64,000 nt of DNA from the NCBI GenBank assembly GCA_030418545.1, contig QAIB01000011.1:62001-126000 (forward strand), read 5' to 3'. This document shows positions 35,485-43,486 of this stretch, one piece after another. Origin of the DNA: Xenophilus aerolatus. Its GTDB lineage: Bacteria > Pseudomonadota > Gammaproteobacteria > Burkholderiales > Burkholderiaceae_C. The position numbers and the translations under genes are program-made. Every line of letters starts with the position of its first letter. The first letter of the stretch is position 1. A model generated the notes under the pieces. It saw only the letters and a list, made by a program, of their open reading frames with translations, was not told the origin of the DNA and searched no databases.

Positions 35485-37166
35485 GGCGCGGCCCGGTCGG
35501 CTGGGCCGCTGCCGCCCTCGGCGCCGCCGCGTCCTGCGGCGCGCTGGCGCAGGCGCCCTCGCAGTCGCTGCCCGGCACCACCACCCTGCTGCCCACGGGC
35601 GATCCGTGCGCGGCCTGCGCCGCGCCGGTCAGCCCGGCCGCCACCGCGCCGCAGGGCCCCGCACCGGCGTCGGCCGCCTTCCGCCTCAACGACCTGCGGC
35701 TCAACGGCGCGCAGGCGCTGAGCGCCGAGGACCTGCGCGGCGTCACGGCCCCCTACATCGGCCGCGACGTGACGCTGGCCGACCTGGAAGCGCTGGCGCG
35801 CGACATCACGGCGCGCTACCGCGAGCGCGGCTACTTCCTGGCGCAGGCCATCGTGCCGGTGCAGACGGTGCAGGACGGCGTGGTCGAGATCAGCATCGTC
35901 GAAGGCCGCATCGGCAGGGTGGACGTGACGGTCGCGCCCGAGGCACCCATCAGCGAGGCGCGTGTGCGCAGCTTCCTTGCGCCGCTGGCGGTCGGCCAGG
36001 CGGTGAGCGGGCCGGCCTACGAGCGGGCCATGCTGCTGCTGTCCGACCAGCCGGGCCTGCGCGTCGGCTCCTCGCTGCAGGAGGGCACGCAGACCGGCAC
36101 CACCGACCTGGCGGTGGAGGTCAACGCCGGACAGCGCTGGAATTTCGCCGCCGAGGCCGACAACCACGGCACCAAGGAGTCGGGCCGCTACCGCATCGGC
36201 GGCACGATGCGCTGGAACAGCCCCTTCGGCATCGGCGACAACCTGGACGTGCGCGCCATGGTGTCGAACAGCAACGCGCTGCAGTTCGGCCGCGTGTCGT
36301 ACGAGGCACCCATCGGCACCGACGGCCTGCGCGTGGGCGTCGGCATCTCGCGCGTCAACTACGAACTCGGCGGCGAGTTCGAGGAGCTGGGCGCGCAGGG
36401 CAAGGCCGACGTGGTCGACGTGTCGCTCAACTACCCGCTGATCCGCCAGCGCCAGCACAACCTCTTCCTGCGCCTGTCGGCCGACAGCAAGCGCCTGACG
36501 GACGACTTCACGGCCGTGAATTTCTCGGCTCGCAAGCGCGTGAACGGCCTGGGCCTGGGGTGGACCTGGGAGCGCCGCGACGACCTGTTCGGCGGCGGCT
36601 ACTGGGCCAGCGCCGGCACCTTCTACCGCGGCAAGCTGTCGCTGCGCGACGCCGATAGCTTCCAGTCCGACCAGGGCCTGGGGGGCCACCGCACCGAAGG
36701 CAGCTTCTCCAAGACCACCTTCCAGGTCTCGCGCTTGCAGGCGGTGCTGCCGCAGCATTCGCTGTACCTGTCACTGGGCGGCCAGTGGGCCAGCAAGAAC
36801 CTCGATGCCTCGGAGAAGCTGGCGCTGGGCGGCGCGCGCGCGGTGCGCGCCTACCCCTCGAGCGAGGCGCTGGTGGACCAGGGCCTGATCGCCACCGTGG
36901 AGTGGCGATGGACGTACAACGCCGAGTTCACGCCCTTCGTGTTCTACGACGCGGCGCGCGGCAAGACCGTCAAGGAGCCGTCGGCCTTCGACATCGGCTC
37001 GCCCTGGCGCAGCCTGCGCGGCGGGGGTGTCGGCCTGTCGTGGGTGCGGCCCGGCAACTTCGCCATCAATGCCACGCTGGCCTGGCGCGCCGGCACCGAG
37101 CCCGCGCGCACCGACGGCGGCAAGCGCGGTGCACGCCTGTACATCCAGGCGCAGAAGAGTTTCTGA
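35481..37166 (+). CDS. TpsB outer-membrane translocator (ShlB/FhaC/HecB family)
   Basis: A 561-residue two-partner secretion pore. After a signal peptide (GWAAAALGAAASCGALAQA) and a Pro-rich linker come the POTRA domains (FRLNDLRLNGAQALSAEDLR, ARYRERGYFLAQAIVPVQTV, VVEISIVEGRIGRVDV) and a C-terminal 16-strand barrel. The barrel carries the conserved LGGARAVRAYPSSEALVDQG, in the place of the family's RG-x-R/FRGY lid motif, and ends in a terminal Phe (YIQAQKSF). It exports the TpsA protein encoded next. The start lies in the CHAT stop codon region with GGAG upstream. Confidence 0.92.
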   Translation: MRRGPVGWAAAALGAAASCGALAQAPSQSLPGTTTLLPTGDPCAACAAPVSPAATAPQGPAPASAAFRLNDLRLNGAQALSAEDLRGVTAPYIGRDVTLADLEALARDITARYRERGYFLAQAIVPVQTVQDGVVEISIVEGRIGRVDVTVAPEAPISEARVRSFLAPLAVGQAVSGPAYERAMLLLSDQPGLRVGSSLQEGTQTGTTDLAVEVNAGQRWNFAAEADNHGTKESGRYRIGGTMRWNSPFGIGDNLDVRAMVSNSNALQFGRVSYEAPIGTDGLRVGVGISRVNYELGGEFEELGAQGKADVVDVSLNYPLIRQRQHNLFLRLSADSKRLTDDFTAVNFSARKRVNGLGLGWTWERRDDLFGGGYWASAGTFYRGKLSLRDADSFQSDQGLGGHRTEGSFSKTTFQVSRLQAVLPQHSLYLSLGGQWASKNLDASEKLALGGARAVRAYPSSEALVDQGLIATVEWRWTYNAEFTPFVFYDAARGKTVKEPSAFDIGSPWRSLRGGGVGLSWVRPGNFAINATLAWRAGTEPARTDGGKRGARLYIQAQKSF

Positions 37167-37183
37167 GCATGGCCCGCACCTTC

Positions 37184-37245
37184 GAGAAAAAAGTGGCTGC
37201 AACGCCCGTCCGACGGGCCCAGGCCGCTATTGAATTGATAGCTAA
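37184..37245 (-). repeat. Palindromic element, copy 5, between tpsB and tpsA
   Basis: Minus-strand order of parts: GCTATCAATTCAATAGC (37226-37242), GGCCTGGGCCCGTCGGACGGGCGTTGCAGCC, then a poly-T (positions 37184-37192 as A-run on plus). It fills the 115-base gap inside the secretion operon and could weaken read-through from tpsB to tpsA. Confidence 0.8.
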
Positions 37246-37281
37246 AGGAACGTCCGTGCACGGGCGTCCAGGGGCATCGAC

Positions 37282-40200
37282 ATGAGTTCACGCCTTTCTT
37301 CCCGCGCGACGCGGCGGCCGTGGCGGATGCGCCCGCTGGCCCTGTCCCTGGCCTGCATCGGGGCTGCGGCGCCGCCGGTGTGGGCCCAGGTCATCAATCC
37401 GGGCTCGACCGCCGGTTTTCCCGCCGTCGGCAACGTGGCCGCGGGGACGATCTCCGGCTGGGGGATCAACGGCACGGCGATGAACATCAACCAGGCCAGC
37501 TGGCGCGCCGTCATCAACTGGAACGGTTTCTCGCTCGCCGGGGGCAACAGCATCGCCTTCAACCAGGCGATGGGCGCGGGCAGCGTCACGCTCAACCGGG
37601 TCACCACGGTCGGCAACCCGTCGCAGATCTTCGGCACCATCACCGCGCCGGGGCACGTGTTCATCATCAACCCGGCGGGGGTGCTCTTCGGCGCCGGCTC
37701 GCAGGTCAACGTGGGCGGGCTGGTGGCGTCGACGCTCGACGTCGCCGACGATGCCATCGCCGGCGGCGACCGCGTCAACACGCCGCTGGCCGGCGGCGGC
37801 ACGCTCACCTTCACGCGCACCGACGCCGTCACGGGCAAGGTCAGCGTCGAAAGCGGCGCCAGCATCACGACCACGCCGGGGGGCACCGTCGCGCTGATGG
37901 GCCAGGAGGTGAGCAACGCCGGCCAGATCAACGTCGCCCAGGGCAGCGTCGGCCTGCTGTCGGGCCTCAGCGCGACGCTCGACTACGCAGGCGACGGCCT
38001 CACGACCTTCAAGGTCAGCAACCTCACGGGCAACGTCGCGGCCAAGGCGCTGGTGACCAACGTCGGCCAGATCACGGCCGACGGCGGCCGCGTCAACATC
38101 GCAGCGCTGTCGACCGATCCCGGCGCGCTGGTCGTCAACCAGCAGGGCCTGATCCAGGCCCGCTCGCTGGAGTCGCGCAACGGCGAGATCGTGCTCAGCG
38201 GCGGCGGCGGGGCCGCCGCGCCGGCGATCGTGGCGGTGGGAGGCACGCTCGACGCGGGTGCGGCGGCGGGCAGTGGCGCGGCGGGCGGCGGCATCACCGT
38301 GGAGGCCGACACCCTGCGCGTGGCGGGCGCCAGCCTGCGGGCCGGCGGTGCAACCAACGGCAGCGTGCAACTCACCAGCACCAACGACGTGTGGGTGCAT
38401 GCGCCCGGCGCCGCGCCGGCGGACCCCGGCGCGACCACCACCGTGGATGCGCAGAGCCTCGCGAGCGCGCTCAACAGCGGCGCCGACCTGACCCTGACCA
38501 ACCGGAGCGCCAGCACCTTCGGCGTCGCCTTCCAGCCGGACGCGCAGGTGCTCAAGACCGAGGGAGGCAGCGCCACCTTCACGGTCAACTCGGACCGCAA
38601 CATCGAGATGGCCGCCAACTCGGCCATCCGGTCTAAGGCCGGTGCGCTGAATGTGGCCTTCAATGCCGATGCCAACGGCAGCCTGGCCGCCGATGGCGTG
38701 GGCCCTGTGGGGGAACTGCCGGCGCGCGGCGCCATCCTGCTGGACCATGCGGCCATCGAGACCGCCGGCGGCGACATCCGCTTCTACGGCCAGAGCGACC
38801 CCACGCGCGGGCGCGCGGTGGGCGGCCAGCAGACCACGCCGGTGCCCGATGGCGCGCCAGCCGTGCGGCAGACCGCCGGCATCGAGGTCAACGACAGCCT
38901 GCTGTCGACCTGCGCCGCGGGCGTGGCCAGCTGCAGCAACGGCGGCGCCATCACGCTGCGCGGGGAAGGTTCGAGCTGGTCGTACCTGACCCCGTTCGGC
39001 GGCGACCTAGACGTCACGGGCGCGAGCGGTGTGTCGGTGCAGGGCGGCACCCTGCGCACCGGGAGCGGCGCGGTCCGGCTCGAGGGCCGGGGCGGTTTCG
39101 GCATCTTCTCCTCCGGCGTCGACATCGGCAGTTCCTACGACGGCAGCGAGTTCACCAGCTCGCGCATCGAGTCCGCCGGCGGCGACGTGGTCCTGGTGGG
39201 CAGCGGCCGCGCCTGGCGAGCGGGCGACGCGGTCGGCACCTTCATGGACGCGGGCAATGGCGTCACGCTCTCGTCCGCACGCATCTCGACGGGTGGCCAT
39301 GTGACGATCGACGGCACGGGCGGCAGCCTGGCCGACGCGATGACCGACCCGGGCTTCCTCGCGCTGGCGTCGGGCCAGATCGGCACCACCTTCCATTCCG
39401 AAGGCGTCGGCGTCGATCTCGGCTACAGCGAGATCGCGGCGGGTGCGGGCCGGTCGATCGCCATCACCGGCACTGCGGGCAGCCCGGCCTTCAATGTGGG
39501 CAAGAACGCGGCCGGGGTGGCGGAGGTGACGCCCTTCGACCCGGCATCGAGCATCCTCGTGCAGGGCGGCCGCTGGACGGCCGAAGGCGGCCGCATCATG
39601 CTGCGCGGCGGCGCGGGCGCCATCAGCATCGAGTCCAACAACAGCGATTCGACGCCGGACGACCCGGGCCTGCTCATCAGCACCGCCAGCGCACAGGGAC
39701 GCGGCGGCGCGATCGACATCAGCGCCCGCAACGTGAACATCACCGGCTACAGCAACGAGGGCTATGGCTACACGCGGCTGGACGCCAGCGGCGCCACCGG
39801 CGGCGGCACGATCGACATCCGCGCCGTGGGCGACGGGGGCGCCGCGCCCAACGGCATCGCGGGCGTGGACGCGAACGTGGTGCTGGCCGCCAACGCGACG
39901 GGCAGCGGCGCCGGCGGCAGCATCCGTGTTATCGGCGACAACACCTTGCGCGCCTACGGCCGCATCGAGGCGCGCGGCGGCAGCGCCGGGGGCGACGGCG
40001 GCTTCGTCGAGACCTCCGGCGGTGCCTTCGACCTCGGCGCCATCAGCGTCGACGCCGGCGCGCCGGCCGGCAAGGCCGGGCAGTGGCTGATCGACCCGTA
40101 CAACGTCGAGATCAGCAGCACGGCGGGCGACACGTCGCTGCCGGGCAACCCCTTCGTGCCGCTCACCAACTCGGTGATACGCGACAGCGCGATCAACAAC

Positions 40201-42552
40201 GCGCTCAACGGCGGCACCGATGTGACCATCACCACCGGAGCGGGCGGCAACCCGACCGATGGCGACATCTTCCTGAACAACGCGCAGATCAGCTACACGG
40301 GCAGAGGCGAACGCACCTTCCGGCTCGACGCCCACCGCAGCATCCGCTCGAACGCGGGCACGAACATCGCCTCGTCGGGAACGGGCGGGCCGCTGAACGT
40401 GGTGTTCAACGCCGACGCGAACAACAGCGCCGCCACGACCGGCGGCGGTCAGATCAGCTACAGCGGCAGCATCTACACCAACGGCGGCGATGTGACGATG
40501 AACGCCGCCTGGGCCAACGCCTCCAACCTGGCGAGCGTGAGCATCGACGGGGTGGCGATCGACACGCGCGCCGGCAACCAGGTGGCCGGACTGGGCTACA
40601 CCGGCGGCAGCGACGCGCTGGCCGGGGGCGACGTGCGGATCACCGGCCGCACCAATGTCGTGAGCCCGTTCAACGGCTACGACGGCGTGTTCATCGACGG
40701 CACCCGCATCAACACCAGCACGGGCGGCATCGACATCCTCGGCACGGCGGTGAACGGCAGCGGCGTGGTCATCCGGGCCGACCAGGGTGTGGGCGGGCTC
40801 TTCAGCACCACCGGCAACATCAACGTCACGGGCGTGGGCGGGTACTCGGCCAGCAGCGCCTACGCGCCGGGCTACGGCGTGGTGATCGGCGCGCCGCCCT
40901 TCAACGCAGCCGGGCAGCCGCGCATCAGCAGCGTGGACGGCAACATCACCGTGCGCGGGCTGCGCCAGGCCGGCGAGGGCACGGGCTTCGGCTCGGGCCC
41001 CGGCGCCGGCGTGCGGGTGGGCGGCAACGCGCAGATCACGACCACGGGCCGCGGCGACATCGAGATCACGGGCGAGATGCAGGGCCGCGGTGCCGGCGTG
41101 GAGTTCGCGCCGACCTTCAGCGACACCTTCGGCACGCAGCAGGGCGGCATCGTCTCGGGCGCGCGCAATGTGGTCCTGCGCGCCGCCAACGACGGCAGTG
41201 CCGACGCGCTGGCCCTGGGCGCGGGCAGCCAGGCGAGCGCCGGCGGGGTGGTGAACCTGCGTCCCGGCGGGCTGAACCTGACGGGCACGCCCGAGGCCTA
41301 CGTCGCCACCGCGGCGGACCGCACGGCCAACGCCATCACGGTCGGTGGCACGGCCGCCACGGGCTTCGCCGTGTCGGCGGCCGAACTCACCCGCATCGCC
41401 GCACCGACGCTGGTCTTCGGCAGCAACAGCCATGCCGCGGACATCACGGTGGTGGGCGCGCTCAACACCGCCTCGGCGCTCACGCTGCAGAACGGGGGAG
41501 GCGGCAACATCGCGCTGAACGCCCCGATCACCGCACCCACGCTGGGCCTGGTGTCGGCGGGCAACATCACGCAGACGGCGGCGGCGCCGATCACGGCCGG
41601 CACGCTGCTGGCGCAGTCGAGCGCGGGCAGCGTGCTGCTCGACCAGGCGGCCAACAACGTGAGCGCCGCCACGCTGGGCGGCAGCGCGGCCGGGGCCTTC
41701 CGCTACCAGGACGTCGATGCGCTGCGCGTCGGCAACGTGTCCGTCATCGGCTACGACGCCGCGGGCAACCTGCCGCAGGTGGTGGCGACCGGCTCCATGG
41801 CGGCCGACACGGTCTACGTGCGCACGCTGTCGGGCGACCTGACGCTGGCCACGAACGTCAGCAGCAGCTCGGGCGCCGACCTCATCGCCGCGTCGCGCTT
41901 CCAGAACGCCGGCGCCTTCACCATCGCCGGCGCGCCGTGGCGCGTGTGGGCCGACACCTGGGTGGGCGAGACGCGCGGCGGACTGGCCGGCTCGGGCCTC
42001 ACGCCGAACCTGTACCACTGCGCCTACCTGGGGCTGTGCACGGTGAGCATCTCGCCGGGGGACAACCACTTCATCTACGCGCAGCAGCCGGTGGCGACGG
42101 TGGTGATCAACGATGCGAACCGCTTCTACGGCGCGCCGAATCCGCTGTTCACCTACAGCATCACCGGCCTGATCCTCGGCGACCGCGGGCTCGGCTTCTC
42201 GGGTGCGCTGAGCACGACGGCCAACGCCTTCAGTCCGCCTGGCTTCTACCCGATTACCGGCAGTTTCACGTCGGCCGAGGGCTACCTCGTCAACGTCGTG
42301 CCGGGCAGCCTGCGCGTGAATCTGCAGCCCAGCCTGCCGCTGCCCGACGTGCTGCGCGAGGTGCCCAACACCTACACCTTCGACCGCAACATCGGCGCGC
42401 CGCCGATCTGCTTCGCGACCGGTCCGCTGGGTGGCGACCGCGCGCAGCAGGGCGACGACCTGCTGGCGCGCGAGTGGTCGCGCGTGCGCTCGCGGCCCAT
42501 CCTCACGAGCTGCATCGACACCGAGCGCAAGAACGGCTGCGCCGACTTCTAG
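37282..42552 (+). CDS. TpsA exoprotein, filamentous-haemagglutinin-like, with MBG-type C-terminal domain
   Basis: A 1,756-residue secreted protein. Signal peptide: PLALSLACIGAAAPPVWAQ. The TPS domain (about 35-290) directs it to TpsB: NINQASWRAVINWNGFSLAG, FNQAMGAGSVTLNRVT, and HVFIINPAGVLFGAGSQVNV, where INPAGVLFG matches the NPNGI-type motif. A long Gly/Ala/Asn-rich beta-helix follows. An MBG-type domain lies at about 1612-1685 (FYGAPNPLFTYSITGLILGD). Three Cys stand near the end (C1710, C1744, C1753), the last in NGCADF. Likely an adhesin or surface fibre. Last gene of the CHAT-TpsB-TpsA operon. Confidence 0.9.
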   Translation: MSSRLSSRATRRPWRMRPLALSLACIGAAAPPVWAQVINPGSTAGFPAVGNVAAGTISGWGINGTAMNINQASWRAVINWNGFSLAGGNSIAFNQAMGAGSVTLNRVTTVGNPSQIFGTITAPGHVFIINPAGVLFGAGSQVNVGGLVASTLDVADDAIAGGDRVNTPLAGGGTLTFTRTDAVTGKVSVESGASITTTPGGTVALMGQEVSNAGQINVAQGSVGLLSGLSATLDYAGDGLTTFKVSNLTGNVAAKALVTNVGQITADGGRVNIAALSTDPGALVVNQQGLIQARSLESRNGEIVLSGGGGAAAPAIVAVGGTLDAGAAAGSGAAGGGITVEADTLRVAGASLRAGGATNGSVQLTSTNDVWVHAPGAAPADPGATTTVDAQSLASALNSGADLTLTNRSASTFGVAFQPDAQVLKTEGGSATFTVNSDRNIEMAANSAIRSKAGALNVAFNADANGSLAADGVGPVGELPARGAILLDHAAIETAGGDIRFYGQSDPTRGRAVGGQQTTPVPDGAPAVRQTAGIEVNDSLLSTCAAGVASCSNGGAITLRGEGSSWSYLTPFGGDLDVTGASGVSVQGGTLRTGSGAVRLEGRGGFGIFSSGVDIGSSYDGSEFTSSRIESAGGDVVLVGSGRAWRAGDAVGTFMDAGNGVTLSSARISTGGHVTIDGTGGSLADAMTDPGFLALASGQIGTTFHSEGVGVDLGYSEIAAGAGRSIAITGTAGSPAFNVGKNAAGVAEVTPFDPASSILVQGGRWTAEGGRIMLRGGAGAISIESNNSDSTPDDPGLLISTASAQGRGGAIDISARNVNITGYSNEGYGYTRLDASGATGGGTIDIRAVGDGGAAPNGIAGVDANVVLAANATGSGAGGSIRVIGDNTLRAYGRIEARGGSAGGDGGFVETSGGAFDLGAISVDAGAPAGKAGQWLIDPYNVEISSTAGDTSLPGNPFVPLTNSVIRDSAINNALNGGTDVTITTGAGGNPTDGDIFLNNAQISYTGRGERTFRLDAHRSIRSNAGTNIASSGTGGPLNVVFNADANNSAATTGGGQISYSGSIYTNGGDVTMNAAWANASNLASVSIDGVAIDTRAGNQVAGLGYTGGSDALAGGDVRITGRTNVVSPFNGYDGVFIDGTRINTSTGGIDILGTAVNGSGVVIRADQGVGGLFSTTGNINVTGVGGYSASSAYAPGYGVVIGAPPFNAAGQPRISSVDGNITVRGLRQAGEGTGFGSGPGAGVRVGGNAQITTTGRGDIEITGEMQGRGAGVEFAPTFSDTFGTQQGGIVSGARNVVLRAANDGSADALALGAGSQASAGGVVNLRPGGLNLTGTPEAYVATAADRTANAITVGGTAATGFAVSAAELTRIAAPTLVFGSNSHAADITVVGALNTASALTLQNGGGGNIALNAPITAPTLGLVSAGNITQTAAAPITAGTLLAQSSAGSVLLDQAANNVSAATLGGSAAGAFRYQDVDALRVGNVSVIGYDAAGNLPQVVATGSMAADTVYVRTLSGDLTLATNVSSSSGADLIAASRFQNAGAFTIAGAPWRVWADTWVGETRGGLAGSGLTPNLYHCAYLGLCTVSISPGDNHFIYAQQPVATVVINDANRFYGAPNPLFTYSITGLILGDRGLGFSGALSTTANAFSPPGFYPITGSFTSAEGYLVNVVPGSLRVNLQPSLPLPDVLREVPNTYTFDRNIGAPPICFATGPLGGDRAQQGDDLLAREWSRVRSRPILTSCIDTERKNGCADF

Positions 42553-42576
42553 AACGTAGCCGGACGGGCGGGGCTG

Positions 42577-43380
42577 TCAGGCGGCGCGGCCCTTGTCCGC
42601 CGGGCCCTGGCCCACCGTCAATGCACGCGCAAGATCGCCGCGGAAGTCCTGCGTTCCCTGGTGCACCAGGCGCGACTGCACGTCCACGAACACGCGCCCG
42701 CCGAGCTGCTGCCAGCGACGGCAGAAGGCGTAGTCCTCGCTGAGGTAGCGGCCGTTGCCGGGCTCGGCCAGGGTGTCGAAGAAGCGCCAGTGCGGCAGGT
42801 GCGCGTTGGCGTGGGCGCCGGCATCGGGCGTGTAGCGCAGCTCCGGCATCGCGGCGGACAGGCGCTCGAACACCGTGCGCGCGATGAGCATGAAGCCGGT
42901 CGGCGCATCGAGCACCTCGACGAAGCCGTCCTCGTCCGCCCGCTGGGCGCCCGGCAGGGGGTTGAAGGCGTAGCGCGCGTGGCGCGCCGCGAAGTCCTCG
43001 CGCGTGCTGCCGGCCGGCAGCGCCTGCGCCAGGCCCTCGGCGGGCCAGCCCTCGGTCTTGTGCGGGTAGACGCCGGCCACCACCTCGCGCCCGGCCAGCA
43101 GCAGCCGCAGCGCGGCCTCGGGCTCGAAGCCGATGTCGGCGTCGATCCAGAACAGGTGGGTCCAGCGCGCGTCGGCCATGAACTCGGCGACCAGGCGGTT
43201 GCGCGCGCGCGGCACCAGGCTGTCGCCGTCGAGGAAGCGCGTCTGCATCGCGAAGCCCTGCGTCCACGCCAGGTTGACCAGGCCCAGCAGGCTGCGCACG
43301 TAGAGCGAGCTGAGCGCGCCGCTGTGGCTCGGCGTGGCGACGAAGGGGCGGATCGCGCTCAGCGCGGCAGGGTCGAGCAT
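42577..43380 (-). CDS. GT-A-fold glycosyltransferase-like protein
   Basis: A 267-residue protein. FVATPSHSGALSSLYVRSLL opens a nucleotide-binding fold; RARNRLVAEFMADARWTHLF leads to the DxD-like metal site WIDADIGFEPEAAL, and VDVQSRLVHQGTQDFRGD ends it. SEDYAFCRRWQQLGG looks like an acceptor/base loop. The pattern fits Anp1-like or family-2-like sugar transferases. No membrane segment. It is convergent with tpsA, 24 bases between stops. A role in glycosylating the adhesin is possible but only by position; no HMW1C-type gene is present. Confidence 0.65.
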   Translation of the reverse strand: MLDPAALSAIRPFVATPSHSGALSSLYVRSLLGLVNLAWTQGFAMQTRFLDGDSLVPRARNRLVAEFMADARWTHLFWIDADIGFEPEAALRLLLAGREVVAGVYPHKTEGWPAEGLAQALPAGSTREDFAARHARYAFNPLPGAQRADEDGFVEVLDAPTGFMLIARTVFERLSAAMPELRYTPDAGAHANAHLPHWRFFDTLAEPGNGRYLSEDYAFCRRWQQLGGRVFVDVQSRLVHQGTQDFRGDLARALTVGQGPADKGRAA

Positions 43381-43402
43381 GGCAGCCTCAGGCAGGGGCG
43401 GG

Positions 43403-43469
43403 CTTCAAGAAAAATGGGGCTGCAGTGCCCGTCCTGCTTGTGCCGGCAGCTCTCGTTTCGATAGCAAAT
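43403..43469 (-). repeat. Palindromic element, copy 6
   Basis: Minus strand: GCTATCGAAACGAGAGC, then TGCCGGCACAAGCAGGACGGGCACTGCAGCCCC and a T-rich end. It lies in the 106-base gap between the sensor-kinase stop and the glycosyltransferase-like start. Confidence 0.75.
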
Positions 43470-43486
43470 GGGGTGAAGGCATGCGT

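Noticed and set aside
39007-42069. A 1,020-codon minus-strand frame inside tpsA
   Set aside because: Composition is a shadow of the Gly/Ala/Asn repeats on the plus strand; no motif, start signal or sensible hydrophobic pattern.
37282-42552. CDI-type contact-dependent toxin (CdiA) reading of the TpsA protein
   Set aside because: The length is modest, the C-terminus is an MBG-type domain followed by a short Cys tail without a VENN-like border, and no immunity gene follows; the next gene is convergent and glycosyltransferase-like.
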